A stretch of 64,000 nt of DNA from contig NZ_NVXQ01000006.1 of NCBI RefSeq assembly GCF_002733955.1, positions 177,351-241,350 of the forward strand, in the 5' to 3' direction. Made by a program: the position numbers and the translations under genes. The DNA comes from Hoeflea sp. GTDB taxonomy: Bacteria > Pseudomonadota > Alphaproteobacteria > Rhizobiales > Rhizobiaceae. The notes beneath the pieces were generated by a model. That model made no database searches. It had not been told where the DNA came from and worked only from the letters and a program-made list of their open reading frames with translations. Positions 41,466-50,218 of the stretch are shown piece after piece. Position 1 is the first letter of the stretch, and each line of letters opens with the position of its first letter.

Positions 41466-41991
41466 GCGAATGACCATGCTCGTGGTCATGGGCATGATCA
41501 TGGTCATGCGAATGGTCGTGACCGGCGTGATGATGATGGGCTTCGTGGGCTCCGCCATAGGCGCCGCCTTCGGGGTCGAAGGGCGCCTCGACTTCCTCCA
41601 CCGATGCGCCAAGACCGATGAGCATGTCGTGGATGACGTGATCGCGCCGGATGCGGATCGCCGTTGCGGTAATCTCCGCAGCCAGATGCCGGTTGCCGAT
41701 CTGCCAGGCCAGCGTCAGCAGGTGCCGGGCATCCCTGCCGCGCACTTCCATCAATTGTTCGGGCTCGGCACAAACCTCGATGATGCGGCCATCATCAAGC
41801 ACCAGCCCGTCGCCATGGCGCAGCAGCCGGGCCTGCGGCAGATCGAGCAAAAAGGCGATTGTGGCGCCGTTTTCGAGCCGGTCGGACACCATCCGCATGC
41901 GGCGGCGATGCCGCGCGGTTTCATCCAGGGTGATGACTGCGGCCGGATTTTCAAATGTCCGCGTGACTGAAGTGACCGTCGGCAGATTCAT
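41458..41991 (-). CDS. ureE: Urease accessory protein UreE with histidine-rich tail
   Basis: UreE is the nickel metallochaperone that hands nickel to UreG/urease. The 177-residue protein has the peptide-binding N-terminal domain, a metal-binding central domain with [15 protein letters not shown], and a C-terminal histidine/aspartate-rich tail from about residue 149 ([18 protein letters not shown] and onward) that binds several nickel ions. The ATG at 41991 has GGGAG upstream. First gene of the accessory operon. Confidence 0.95.
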   Translation of the reverse strand: MNLPTVTSVTRTFENPAAVITLDETARHRRRMRMVSDRLENGATIAFLLDLPQARLLRHGDGLVLDDGRIIEVCAEPEQLMEVRGRDARHLLTLAWQIGNRHLAAEITATAIRIRRDHVIHDMLIGLGASVEEVEAPFDPEGGAYGGAHEAHHHHAGHDHSHDHDHAHDHEHGHSHD

Positions 41992-42097
41992 GCAGGCTCC
42001 CTGTCCAACAGGCGGCCGTCACAATTTGGGCATCGCAACGCGCCGCTAGGCCCCGGTTACATCCGGAACAGCTCTGATCTTAGGGGGGAAATGCTAT

Positions 42098-42352
42098 TTG
42101 GCCAAGCGATGGCGAGCGGTTTTGTGCACCGCACTTTTGTGCGCTCTGTCGGATGTGGCTTCCCATCCACGGGATGGGCTGACGCAGGCAGAGGCAGCGT
42201 CTTCAGAGGGAGGGCGCGAAGTGCGGCTGAAGCGAGCAGTGCTCGAGCTTGGCAAACGGTTGCCGCAAACCATGGGCAGATCGCGATTTAACGCCAACGA
42301 CCCAAGTCGTCCGCAGCCGATGAGCTACGCCTTTGCAGCTCCTGTCCCTTGA
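42098..42352 (+). CDS. Candidate small secreted protein
   Basis: A frame of 84 codons starts with TTG at 42098, with AGGGGGG nine bases upstream. The N terminus, MAKRWRAVLCTALLCALSDV, resembles a signal peptide. The rest has no recognised domain. An opposite-strand frame of similar length exists in the same place, so coding is not proven. It fills part of the gap between ureE and the 55-residue protein gene. Alternative: no gene. Confidence 0.3.
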   Translation: MAKRWRAVLCTALLCALSDVASHPRDGLTQAEAASSEGGREVRLKRAVLELGKRLPQTMGRSRFNANDPSRPQPMSYAFAAPVP

Positions 42353-42391
42353 CCGAACAGTCCGTGTCCCGCCGGGCTTCAGCGCCCGCTC

Positions 42392-42559
42392 TCAGAGCTG
42401 ATCGACGAGATCGCGAAGAGCCTGCTGGCGGGTGGTTCCGCGCGCCTTGAAGGCGGCTTCCGGTGTGTGTGCAAGGCGTTCGGCCTGAAACGCGAAATTG
42501 AGCGACTGCCTGGCTGCGCTGAAAAAGCGGCTTACACGATTGGTGCTTTCAGTGGTCAT
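42392..42559 (-). CDS. Small unknown protein, 55 residues, behind tandem repeats
   Basis: The frame begins MTTESTNRVSRFFSAARQSL and ends with the helical, charged RGTTRQQALRDLVDQL. An AAGGAG site seven bases upstream of the ATG makes translation likely. Two copies of a 19-base repeat with TTGCAACGCAA cores sit just in front (42568-42610), the nearer one including the ribosome binding site. No family is recognised. The much longer frame on this strand up to 44005 is the shadow of tctC and is not real. The repeats resemble PhaR boxes, so a polyhydroxybutyrate link is possible. Confidence 0.6.
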   Translation of the reverse strand: MTTESTNRVSRFFSAARQSLNFAFQAERLAHTPEAAFKARGTTRQQALRDLVDQL

Positions 42560-42567
42560 GACATGAC

Positions 42568-42610
42568 TCCTTATATTGCAACGCAATACTATCCTCATAT
42601 TGCAACGCAA
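42568..42610 (-). repeat. Tandem 19-base repeats with PhaR-type cores
   Basis: Two 19-base copies (42568-42586 and 42592-42610) differ at one base and repeat with a 24-base period. Each contains TTGCAACGCAA, a palindrome of TTGC and GCAA around AAC. The core TGCAACGCA fits TGCRNYGCA, the conserved part of the PhaR consensus I recall. They probably form an operator, since the copy nearer the gene covers its ribosome binding site. Confidence 0.55.
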
Positions 42611-42880
42611 CAAAACGCCAATTGGCTTTGGCAGCCATGCACTACAGTCATGGCTTGGCGGACGGCTGCCGCCAGATCGAACGGTGGTCTTCCCCCGCGG
42701 CATGAATGCTAACCGGACAATGGTGGAGAGGCTGAAGACCAGATTGCTACTGCGCATGTCGGGCCATCGGCAAAATCGACAACACGCGCATGACAAACCG
42801 ATTTTCAGGTGATTAAATGATTTGGCCGCCATGTCTTCCGGTCTGGGAGAAGGATTGGACAAGGGGACCTGCGGCATCAC

Positions 42881-42906
42881 TGCAAGCGCACATGAAAGCG
42901 CTTGCA
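42881..42906. promoter_or_regulatory. Inverted repeat upstream of tctC
   Basis: TGCAAGCG (42881-42888) and CGCTTGCA (42899-42906) form an eight-base inverted repeat with a ten-base spacer, starting 51 bases before the tctC ATG. Inside, AAAGCGCTT at 42895-42903 contains AAGCGCTT, the core of LacI/GalR-type operators. It may be the binding site of a regulator for this transport operon, or a hairpin in the leader. Confidence 0.5.
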
Positions 42907-42931
42907 TCAGAGGACTTTCTGGGAGGGAAGC

Positions 42932-43888
42932 ATGTTGAAACTGAAATCCGTCAAAACGTTTGTGATTGCATCCGCGGTCTCGCTTGCCGCGGCGACTGGC
43001 GCTTTGGCATTTCCGGACAAATCGATCGAATACATCATTCCGTTTGGCCCCGGAGGGGAATCCGACATTTCGGCGCGCTTCCAGCAGCCCTTCTTCAAGG
43101 ACAAGTTCGGCCAGGACCTGGTCGTCTCCTACAAGCCCGGCGGCGGCGGTGCGGTCGGCTGGGCGCAGCTCAACTCGATGACTGCCGATGGCTACACCAT
43201 CATGGGCGTCAACCTGCCGCATATCGTCATTCAGCCGGCGCAGAAGGATGTCGGCTATACCACAGACGACATCACCACTTTCTACATGTTCCACTACACG
43301 CCCGATGCGATCGTGGTCACCGCTGACAGCCCCTACCAGAGCCTTGATGACCTGATCGCGGACGCCAAGGCAAACCCGGGCTCGGTCACCATGTCGGGCT
43401 CGGGCAAGGCGACGGCCAACCATCTGGCGCAGATCCGCTTCGACAAGATGGCGGACATCAAGACCACCTATGTTCCCTTCAAGGGCACCGGCGCCTCGAC
43501 GACAGCCAATCTCGGCAAGCAGGTCAAGGCGCAGTGGGGTTACACCACGGTAGGTGCGGCCCAGGGCGATGCCGTCCGGATGCTGGCGGTTGCGATGGAA
43601 GAGCGGCACCCGCTTTTCCCGGATGTGCCGACCTTCAAGGAGCTCGGTTTTGACATGGTCGGCGGTGCCTACCGTGGCATGGCCGCTCCAAAGGATACGC
43701 CGGCCGAAATGATCAAGGCGCTTTCCGACGCCTTCGGCGCAATCAACGCCGACGAGGCCTTCCGCAAACAGATGCTCGATGGCGGCTTTGCCCTGCTCGA
43801 CGTTGATTCCGCAGGCATGGCCGACTTCATGAAGGCCCGCAAGGACGAGTATATCCAGGCGGCGACTGAGGCGGGGCTGCTCAACTGA
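42932..43888 (+). CDS. tctC: Tripartite tricarboxylate transporter substrate-binding protein (TctC)
   Basis: The 318-residue periplasmic protein has a Sec signal peptide (cleavage after GALA, about residue 26) and begins FPDKSIEYIIPFGPGGESDI, the classic TctC/Bug N terminus. It binds a carboxylate ligand for the TctAB pump. ATG at 42932 has GGGAGGG upstream. Gene order is C-A-B here; a strong hairpin separates tctC from tctA, which would let the binding protein be made in excess. Confidence 0.93.
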   Translation: MLKLKSVKTFVIASAVSLAAATGALAFPDKSIEYIIPFGPGGESDISARFQQPFFKDKFGQDLVVSYKPGGGGAVGWAQLNSMTADGYTIMGVNLPHIVIQPAQKDVGYTTDDITTFYMFHYTPDAIVVTADSPYQSLDDLIADAKANPGSVTMSGSGKATANHLAQIRFDKMADIKTTYVPFKGTGASTTANLGKQVKAQWGYTTVGAAQGDAVRMLAVAMEERHPLFPDVPTFKELGFDMVGGAYRGMAAPKDTPAEMIKALSDAFGAINADEAFRKQMLDGGFALLDVDSAGMADFMKARKDEYIQAATEAGLLN

Positions 43889-43901
43889 GCCACCGCCGAA
43901 A

Positions 43902-43928
43902 GCCCGGACCGGACTGACCGGTCCGGGC
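43902..43928 (+). terminator. Strong hairpin between tctC and tctA
   Basis: GCCCGGACCGG (43902-43912) and CCGGTCCGGGC (43918-43928) pair perfectly over eleven bases with a five-base loop. There is no long T tract after it (gtttccc). It lies 14 bases after the tctC stop and probably stabilises tctC mRNA or reduces read-through into tctA. Confidence 0.7.
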
Positions 43929-44040
43929 GTTTCCCGAGAATGTGGGCAAACGGCCCGGCTGCAGACCTTGTCTGGCAGCGGCCGGCACAGCCGGAGCTGC
44001 CCCAAGCAGAGCGCACGCTCCCAAATGGGTATGGAACACT

Positions 44041-45555
44041 ATGGGATTTGAACATCTGGCCAATGCGCTGACGCTGACCAATCTGGCGCTGGCGCTGTTC
44101 GGTGTGGTCGCCGGGACCGTCATCGGATCGATACCCGGGCTGTCGGCAACGATGGCGGTGGCCGTGCTGGTTCCGATCACCTTTTCAATGGCGCCGGCCT
44201 CGGCGCTGATCCTGCTCGGGGCCATCTATACCGGCGCGATCTATGGCGGCGCCTATTCCGCCATCCTGCTCAACACGCCCGGCACACCATCGGCGATCGG
44301 CACGACGTTTGACGGCTATCCCATGGCCAAGCGCGGCGATGGCGATCTGGCCGTGGCCATTGCCTGCTACGCCAGCGTCTTCGGCGGCATGATTGGGGCC
44401 TTGGCGTTGCTGCTGCTGGCACCACCGCTGTCGTCGGTGGCCCTGGCCTTCGGCCCGGTGGAGTATCTCTGGCTGTCGATCTTCGGTCTGTCGCTGATCG
44501 CCTCGCTGTCGACCGGAAACGTGCTCAAGGGGCTCGCCGGCGGTGCTTTGGGCATGCTCTTGTCCTGTGTCGGTGTTGCCGAAATTTCAGCCGATATCCG
44601 TCTCACATTCGGCGTTTCCACCATGATCGGCGGCATCGAAGTGGTCGGGGCGCTGATCGGGCTTTATTGCATTCCGGTGCTGATTGACCTGGTGGCCACG
44701 CCGGAGCGGCATCTCAAGGTGGAACAGGGCGTACGTGCGGTCCGTTTCCGCGAAGCCGCCCTCATCGCCTGGCGCTCGCGCCTCAACCTGCTGCGGTCCT
44801 CGGTCATCGGTACGGTGATCGGGATCCTACCGGGCGCGGGCGGCTCGGTTGCCGGCCTGGTCGCCTATTCCGAAGCCAAGCGCACCGCGCGGCCGGATCA
44901 GAAATTCGGCGACGGCGAGCCCGACGGCATCATGGCGACGGAGTCCGCCAACAATGCCACCGTCGGCGGCGGCTTCATTCCGACACTGGTGCTTGGCATT
45001 CCCGGGACGCCTCCCGATGCGGTTATTCTCGGCGCGCTTCTGGTGCAGGGCGTTCGCACCGGTCCGACGCTGTTCGACGGCGGCGGTTCGATCGTCTACA
45101 CCTTCATTTTCGGCCTCTTCATCGCCACCATCCTGATGCTGCCGACCGGACTGCTGATCGGCCGCTACGCCTACAAGACCATCGTCACCATTCCCAAGAC
45201 CATCCTGGTGCCGGCGGTCGGTTTCATGACCATCATCGGTACGTTTGCCATCCGCAATTCGATTTCCGACGTCATCATCATGATCGTGCTGGGCTCTGTC
45301 GGCTGGGTGCTGTCGCGCTTCGGCTTTGCCGCCTCACCGATCGTGCTGGGGCTCATTCTCGGGCCCATCGCCGAGCAGGGCTTTGTCCAGGCCTGGATCA
45401 TCGGTGATGCGACAGGCAATCTCACAGGCATGTTCTTCGGACGGCCGATTTCGCTGGCAATCATCGCCTTCACCATCCTGTCGCTGGTCTATCCGATCAT
45501 TCAGGGCAGACGGGCAAAGCGGATCCTTGCAACACAGGCCAACTCCAATGATTGA
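44041..45555 (+). CDS. tctA: Tripartite tricarboxylate transporter, large membrane subunit (TctA)
   Basis: The 504-residue protein has about eleven to twelve transmembrane segments and the TctA motifs VVAGTVIGSIPGLSATMAVA near residue 20 and GIPGTPPDAVILGALLVQG near residue 320. It forms the channel that uses the ion gradient to import the carboxylate delivered by TctC. ATG at 44041 is favoured; the open frame starts 99 bases earlier but within the leader. The stop overlaps the tctB start by eight bases. Confidence 0.94.
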   Translation: MGFEHLANALTLTNLALALFGVVAGTVIGSIPGLSATMAVAVLVPITFSMAPASALILLGAIYTGAIYGGAYSAILLNTPGTPSAIGTTFDGYPMAKRGDGDLAVAIACYASVFGGMIGALALLLLAPPLSSVALAFGPVEYLWLSIFGLSLIASLSTGNVLKGLAGGALGMLLSCVGVAEISADIRLTFGVSTMIGGIEVVGALIGLYCIPVLIDLVATPERHLKVEQGVRAVRFREAALIAWRSRLNLLRSSVIGTVIGILPGAGGSVAGLVAYSEAKRTARPDQKFGDGEPDGIMATESANNATVGGGFIPTLVLGIPGTPPDAVILGALLVQGVRTGPTLFDGGGSIVYTFIFGLFIATILMLPTGLLIGRYAYKTIVTIPKTILVPAVGFMTIIGTFAIRNSISDVIIMIVLGSVGWVLSRFGFAASPIVLGLILGPIAEQGFVQAWIIGDATGNLTGMFFGRPISLAIIAFTILSLVYPIIQGRRAKRILATQANSND

Positions 45556-46006
45556 GACAACCGCAAAAACCGGCCGCAAGGACGTCGGCACACTGATTAT
45601 CGCCAGCCTGTTTATCGGCCTGGGGCTGATCACGCTTTACGACGTGACCACCTATTCCGACAGTGATTCCGTGGTCTTTCCGAGCTTTGTTGCCTATGCG
45701 CTTATCTTCTGCTCGGTGCTGGTGATCATCTATTCCTGGCTCAAGCCGAACCCGCACAATGGTTTTGGCAGCGGCGACTGGTGGCGCAGGTTTTTGCTGG
45801 TGGCCAGCATGCTCGCAGCGTGCCTGGCAATGCCCTTGAGCGGGTTTCTGCCGGCCACGGCCATTGCCTTTGCCGGTGGCCTGATCGCGGCACGGCACGA
45901 AGGCTGGGATGGCCGCAGCGCAATAATATTTGCGCTGTCGGGCGTCTTCATCATGGCCGGCTTCTACAGCCTGTTCCGCTTTGCCCTGGGTGTGCCCCTG
46001 CCCTGA
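45548..46006 (+). CDS. tctB: Tripartite tricarboxylate transporter, small membrane subunit (TctB)
   Basis: The 152-residue protein has four hydrophobic segments, beginning TLIIASLFIGLGLITLYDV, the usual architecture of TctB. It partners TctA. The start ATG lies eight bases inside tctA. It is convergent with the epimerase gene. The transported substrate is unknown; a role with the nearby epimerase is only a guess. Confidence 0.85.
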   Translation: MIETTAKTGRKDVGTLIIASLFIGLGLITLYDVTTYSDSDSVVFPSFVAYALIFCSVLVIIYSWLKPNPHNGFGSGDWWRRFLLVASMLAACLAMPLSGFLPATAIAFAGGLIAARHEGWDGRSAIIFALSGVFIMAGFYSLFRFALGVPLP

Positions 46007-46034
46007 ACGGCAGGACCACACCCTGCGCAAAGCC

Positions 46035-46919
46035 TCACTTCACATATTTGCGCCAGTCGTGCTCTTCCTTGAAGCCGAGCATCTCGCGGATCTTGCGGTT
46101 GGAATAAAGCGCTTCATGCTCGCCCATCTCGCGGCTGAACGGCACGCCCGGGAAGAACTGCTCGGCAATCTTTGCCGTCGGCATGTCGACCGAGTTGGTG
46201 TCGTTGCCAGCGTTGAAGATCTGGAAGCCGAGGCCATCAGTCTTCAGGCACCGGTCGACGATCTGGCCGAGATCACGCGCATCGATATAGCAGAAGATGT
46301 TGCGGCGGCGCACGCCGGGATCGGCGAAGAAACCGGGGAACCGCTCATACTCCTCGGGCTCCATCACGTTGCCGATGCGGAGCGCGTAGATATCGGCACC
46401 GGAGCGGCGCTGGAAGCCGCGCGCGGTCTGCTCGTTGATGACTTTCGACATACCGTAGGAATCCATCGGATTGACATCCATGTCCTCCTCTACCGGCAGC
46501 GAGGCCGGGCTGACCTCGCCATCGGCAAAACAGACGCCATAGGTGGTTTCCGACGAGGCGACGACGATCTTGCGAATGCCGAGTTTCACCGCTGCCTCGA
46601 GCACATTGTAGGTGCCGATGGTGTTGATGCGGAAGGTTTCGTTGTCGGGCCGGATCAGGATTCGCGGCACGGCTGCAAAATGCACAACCGCGTCAAACTT
46701 GGGCACGCCAGTCCCGGGCTCCAGTTCGCCGAAATTGGCGTAGCTCGACATGACATTGAACATCTGACCGGAATCGGTGATGTCGGCGGTCAGATTGTCG
46801 ACGCCCGGGTGATCGAGCGGGGTCAGGTCGACATTGACGACATGATGGCCCTGGTCGACCAGATAGGGGATGACGTGACGTCCGGCCTTGCCGGTCCCTC
46901 CGGTGAACAAAATACGCAT
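46035..46919 (-). CDS. NAD-dependent epimerase/dehydratase family protein
   Basis: The 294-residue extended short-chain dehydrogenase has the nucleotide motif FTGGTGKAGRHV near residue 5, catalytic SSETTYG and YGMSK (YxxxK) near residues 119 and 155, and an NVMEPEEYERFPGF stretch. The family includes sugar epimerases and uronate dehydrogenases. The ATG at 46919 with AGGGAGG upstream is the start; the frame extends 86 codons further up. The flavoprotein gene lies upstream on the same strand and the convergent tct transporter on the other side, so a sugar-acid substrate is possible. Confidence 0.83.
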   Translation of the reverse strand: MRILFTGGTGKAGRHVIPYLVDQGHHVVNVDLTPLDHPGVDNLTADITDSGQMFNVMSSYANFGELEPGTGVPKFDAVVHFAAVPRILIRPDNETFRINTIGTYNVLEAAVKLGIRKIVVASSETTYGVCFADGEVSPASLPVEEDMDVNPMDSYGMSKVINEQTARGFQRRSGADIYALRIGNVMEPEEYERFPGFFADPGVRRRNIFCYIDARDLGQIVDRCLKTDGLGFQIFNAGNDTNSVDMPTAKIAEQFFPGVPFSREMGEHEALYSNRKIREMLGFKEEHDWRKYVK

Positions 46920-46956
46920 TAGAATTCCTCCCTTGTCGAATATGTGTGACCCGGTT

Positions 46957-48147
46957 TCAGACGCTGCGCCCTGCGGCGGCCCCTGATGACCAGGCCCATT
47001 GAAAATTGTGCCCGCCGAGATGGCCGGTGACATCCATGACTTCGCCAACAAAATACAGCCCCGGAACCAGACGGCTCTCCATCGTCTTCTGATTGATATG
47101 AGCTGTATCGACGCCGCCAAGCGTGACTTCGGCCGTGCGGTAGCCCTCGGTTCCGCCCGGCACCAAGCTGAACGCATGGATTCGCGCCACTATCTCGTCA
47201 ATCGCGGCGTTGCTCAAGTCCGCCAGCCGCGAAATTCTGTCTCCAGCGGCCTGGCCGAGCTGTTGTGCCAGCCGCTTGGGCAACACCTCGGCAAGCACCG
47301 TCCAGACCGAGACTTTCGGCCGCTTGCCGCGTTCCACCTTCAAGAGGGCCGCCAGATCGGCGCCCGGCGCAAGATCGATCGCGACGCTGTCACCTTCGCG
47401 CCAGTAGGACGAGACCTGAAGCATCGCCGGGCCTGAAATCCCGCGATGGGTGAACAGCATGGCCTCGTCGAACGCTGCGCCGTTGCAGGCTGCGTGAACA
47501 TCGAGCGAAACGCCGGAAAGGCCGCCCCAGCTCTCATGCATGTTCGAGGCCCAGGTGAACGGCACCAGCCCGGCCCGGGTGTCGGTGACGACGTGGCCGA
47601 ACTGCCGGGCGATGTCATAGCCCAGACCGGTGGCGCCCATCTTCGGGATCGACTTGCCGCCGGTGGCGACCACGAGCGATTGCGCTTGCCAGATGCCGGC
47701 GCTGGTGTTGATTTCGAATCCGCCTTCGATCTGCCGAACCTCCAGGATGTCGGTCGACAGTTCCAGCCTGCCGCCGGCATCCCGAATGTCGTCGGTCAGC
47801 ATGGAAATGATCTCGCGCGCCGACCCGTCACAGAACAACTGCCCCAGCGTCTTCTCGTGATAGGCGATGCCACGGGCTTTTACCCGGTCGATGAAATCAT
47901 GCTGGGTAAAGGACTTGAGCGCAGAGATGGCAAAATGCCTGTTGCCGGAGATGAAGTTTGCCGGCGTGCAGTGCAGATTGGTGAAGTTGCAACGGCCGCC
48001 GCCGGAAATCCGGATCTTTTCTCCCGGCGCCTTGGCATGATCAATGACCACCACAGACCGGCCGCGACGTCCCGCCTCGATCGCGGCCATCATCCCGGCA
48101 GCGCCAGCGCCGAGGATGACGACATCTGTTTTGCTGGTGGCGGACAT
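46957..48147 (-). CDS. BaiN/HI0933-family flavoprotein
   Basis: The 396-residue protein has the FAD motif VVILGAGAAGMMAAIEAGRR and the family signature KIRISGGGRCNFTN near residue 45. It also has VVATGGKSIPKMGATGLGYD near residue 168 and ends with the FAD-contacting GGHNFQWAWSSGAAAG. The family (BaiN/RdsA-like, formerly YhiN or HI0933) has no settled general activity. It begins with ATG at 48147 and diverges from the mutarotase-like gene with 171 bases between them. Confidence 0.87.
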   Translation of the reverse strand: MSATSKTDVVILGAGAAGMMAAIEAGRRGRSVVVIDHAKAPGEKIRISGGGRCNFTNLHCTPANFISGNRHFAISALKSFTQHDFIDRVKARGIAYHEKTLGQLFCDGSAREIISMLTDDIRDAGGRLELSTDILEVRQIEGGFEINTSAGIWQAQSLVVATGGKSIPKMGATGLGYDIARQFGHVVTDTRAGLVPFTWASNMHESWGGLSGVSLDVHAACNGAAFDEAMLFTHRGISGPAMLQVSSYWREGDSVAIDLAPGADLAALLKVERGKRPKVSVWTVLAEVLPKRLAQQLGQAAGDRISRLADLSNAAIDEIVARIHAFSLVPGGTEGYRTAEVTLGGVDTAHINQKTMESRLVPGLYFVGEVMDVTGHLGGHNFQWAWSSGAAAGRSV

Positions 48148-48318
48148 GAAGGCTCCGGATATGGGTCAGGCGGTCGCGGTGGCAGCCGCGCTTGCGCCGG
48201 AACGCATTAGCAGACCCGGCGGCTGCGACAAACCCCGCGTGAAGGCGCAAGAGCACTTCGCTTGCCAGTCGAGCCCCCCGGACTGTAGGAACATGGTCCA
48301 TCTTCACCGGAATTGGCC

Positions 48319-49413
48319 ATGACCACCTGCACCCTTGATCTCGATCCCGTTTCCCTGAGTATCGACCTGAGTGTCGGTCATATCGCCGAGTTGAAGATCC
48401 GCGACGGTCAACGCATGCTCACACCGTTGCACCGGGCGCCGTGGGTGGATGTTCCGGATATGATCTTTCCGGAGGCCACGCCGCCAAATGTGCGCCGGTT
48501 GTCGGGGGATTTTTTCTGTGCACCGTTTGGCCGTAACGATCTGGAGGAGGCTCCATCGCATGGCTTGCCGGCCAACAGTGCCTGGGACCACGTCGAAACC
48601 GTTGGCGGGGATAACCAGCTCACGGCCGTTTTCCGGTTGCAGAAACTGGTGATGGGAGCGGTCGTCGAAAAGCGCATTACGCTGATTGCCGGCCACCCCT
48701 TCGTCTACCAGGAGCACTGTTTCATCGGAGGAACCGGTGCGGTTTCGGCTGCGCACCATGTGATGGTGCACATGGCAGAGGGCGGCGATCTCTCGGTGTC
48801 TGATAAGCTCGGTGCACGGACACCACCCGATGCCTTGGAACCCGATCCGTCCCGCGGTCGTTCAAGCCTCGCCTACCCGGCGGAGACTGCAGACCTGACT
48901 GCGTTTCCGCTGGCAGATGGCCGCATGGCCGACCTTACCACCTATCCCGTGGCCGGACAGCACGAGGATTTCGTGACACTGGTCGAGGCGCCGGGCCATG
49001 CTCTCGGCTGGAGTGTGGTCAGCCGGAAGGCTGAGCAGGATCGGGTCATCGTGCTGAAGCGGCCTGACATTCTGCCTGTCACCATGCTCTGGATGAGCAA
49101 TGGCGGCCGGGATTACGCGCCCTGGTCGGGACGTCATACGGGTGTGTTGGGAATAGAGGATGCGCGGGCATCGCCGCTGGGACATGCGGATTCATGCCGG
49201 GACAATGCCTTGACGCGCAGCGGCGTGGAAACTGCGTTCGCGCTGCATGACGGCAAAACGATCCGCGTCCGCCAGGTGGTAGGCGCATGCGCGACAGCAG
49301 ATGCTGACAGTAAGGTGCTTGAATTGTGGAATGAAGAAGAAAAACTGGTGCTGAGGCTTCGAGACGGGTCGCTCCGCAGGCTCAGCTATGATGCGTCGTT
49401 TCTCGCCGGATAA
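48319..49413 (+). CDS. Aldose 1-epimerase-like (galactose mutarotase fold) protein
   Basis: The 364-residue protein has the beta-sandwich pattern of galactose mutarotase-like proteins: PLHRAPWVD, SGDFFCAPFGRND near residue 63, HGLPANSAWD near 79 and a C-terminal region with short beta strands. I cannot place it in a defined enzyme subgroup. It lacks a signal peptide. The TTG at 48313 is also possible; ATG at 48319 is preferred. Single gene between a flavoprotein and a lipoprotein. Confidence 0.62.
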   Translation: MTTCTLDLDPVSLSIDLSVGHIAELKIRDGQRMLTPLHRAPWVDVPDMIFPEATPPNVRRLSGDFFCAPFGRNDLEEAPSHGLPANSAWDHVETVGGDNQLTAVFRLQKLVMGAVVEKRITLIAGHPFVYQEHCFIGGTGAVSAAHHVMVHMAEGGDLSVSDKLGARTPPDALEPDPSRGRSSLAYPAETADLTAFPLADGRMADLTTYPVAGQHEDFVTLVEAPGHALGWSVVSRKAEQDRVIVLKRPDILPVTMLWMSNGGRDYAPWSGRHTGVLGIEDARASPLGHADSCRDNALTRSGVETAFALHDGKTIRVRQVVGACATADADSKVLELWNEEEKLVLRLRDGSLRRLSYDASFLAG

Positions 49414-49447
49414 GGTGAATTCACGACGTTCCGACCGCAAAGCGTGA

Positions 49448-49479
49448 ATGCAGTCCCCCGACTCGGCGGGAGACTGCAT
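49448..49479. terminator. Hairpin between convergent genes
   Basis: ATGCAGTC (49448-49455) pairs with GACTGCAT (49472-49479), and the inner CCCG/CGGG can pair as well. It lies between the stops of the mutarotase-like gene and the convergent lipoprotein gene. No T tract is seen on either side, so strength is uncertain. Confidence 0.45.
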
Positions 49480-49501
49480 CATATTTGGTATGCCGATATA
49501 A

Positions 49502-49762
49502 TCAGCAGGCAGCTTCGTAGACACGGCCCTGGGCGTCGCGGTAGCGGCACATGCCAGGAGTGGTTGCCGCGCCGATCAGAGCGCCGGCTGCGCCACCAAT
49601 CAGAGCGCCACCCGCGACATTGTTGCCTGTGGCAGCTGCAACAAGTGCACCGGTTCCGGCGCCAACAGCAGCACCAGTGCCGGCCCGCTTTTCAGTTGTC
49701 GTGCAGCCGGCTGCGGCAAGGAGCGATACGGCGGCGAGGGTTGAAAGAACGAGTCTGGTCAT
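49502..49762 (-). CDS. Glycine-zipper lipoprotein
   Basis: The 86-residue protein has a lipobox, SLLAAAGC, with the lipidated cysteine near residue 20, then a glycine/alanine-rich zipper (AAVGAGTGALVAAATG, IGGAAGALIGAATT) and two more cysteines near the C terminus. Such proteins are outer-membrane-anchored and of unknown function. ATG at 49762 has GGAG upstream; five more in-frame codons precede it. Confidence 0.82.
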   Translation of the reverse strand: MTRLVLSTLAAVSLLAAAGCTTTEKRAGTGAAVGAGTGALVAAATGNNVAGGALIGGAAGALIGAATTPGMCRYRDAQGRVYEAAC

Positions 49763-49806
49763 CAAAGGCTCCATCATAGGGGGCTGTTGTTAAATCGGAG
49801 GCGAAC

Positions 49807-49917
49807 TCAGTCAAACGAGGACGTATGCTTCCGGGCCACAGTTTCATTGTACAAGATAACGATGGCCGAGACCATCATGGCGATGCTCATCGCAAGTGCA
49901 AGCGTTGAAATCAACAT
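49807..49917 (-). CDS. Very small single-pass membrane protein (36 residues)
   Basis: The frame starts MLISTLALAMSIAMMVSAIV and ends with a charged tail (ARKHTSSFD). AAGGA is placed seven bases before the ATG. A longer frame (to 50043) on this strand is unlikely, as it lacks support. One hydrophobic helix fits a small membrane protein. No family recognised. Confidence 0.55.
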   Translation of the reverse strand: MLISTLALAMSIAMMVSAIVILYNETVARKHTSSFD

Positions 49918-50218
49918 GGTCAGTCCTTTCGTTTCATTCTTTGTTCGCTTCGACCATTCAACGTCGCAAGAGCGGATTTGGTTGCCTTGCGGGCAAAAAA
50001 AAATTTCACAGCCGCATTGATCCGGTTCCTCGGACCTCCACAAGCGCTCAAACGCAATTCATCCGACTCACATTTGGCAGAGTAAAAAACAGGCACGATG
50101 CCCGCCATTTGTGCAAGATGCGCTGGTGGCTTCAGCTTGGGCAGGATCTGTCAGAAAAGCGCTTGCGTGTGGCCAATGCATTTCAGATGATCGCCCCTGA
50201 AGAGTGTAAAGGGCCACG
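49918..50218. other. Upstream region of ureD
   Basis: Some 300 bases without a clear gene. They hold the divergent promoters of the 36-residue gene and ureD. A weak match to a sigma-54 -24/-12 element (GG at 50092, GC at 50104, ten bases apart) is noted but not convincing. Confidence 0.4.

Larger units (their letters stand above)
42560..42931. other. Intergenic stretch between the 55-residue gene and tctC
   Basis: This 372-base stretch holds the tandem TTGCAACGCAA repeats (42568-42610) at its left end and an inverted repeat (42881-42906) at its right end. Both are divergent promoter areas, for the minus-strand 55-residue gene and for tctC. No convincing gene is seen between 42611 and 42880. 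Confidence 0.6.

Noticed and set aside
42392..44005. 537-codon minus-strand frame over tctC
   Set aside because: Only the last 55 codons (from 42559) have a ribosome binding site; the rest is antisense to tctC, which is well supported.
50092..50105. Possible sigma-54 promoter upstream of ureD
   Set aside because: The GG and GC dinucleotides have the right spacing but the -12 part lacks TTGC; I would not call it without a mapped start.
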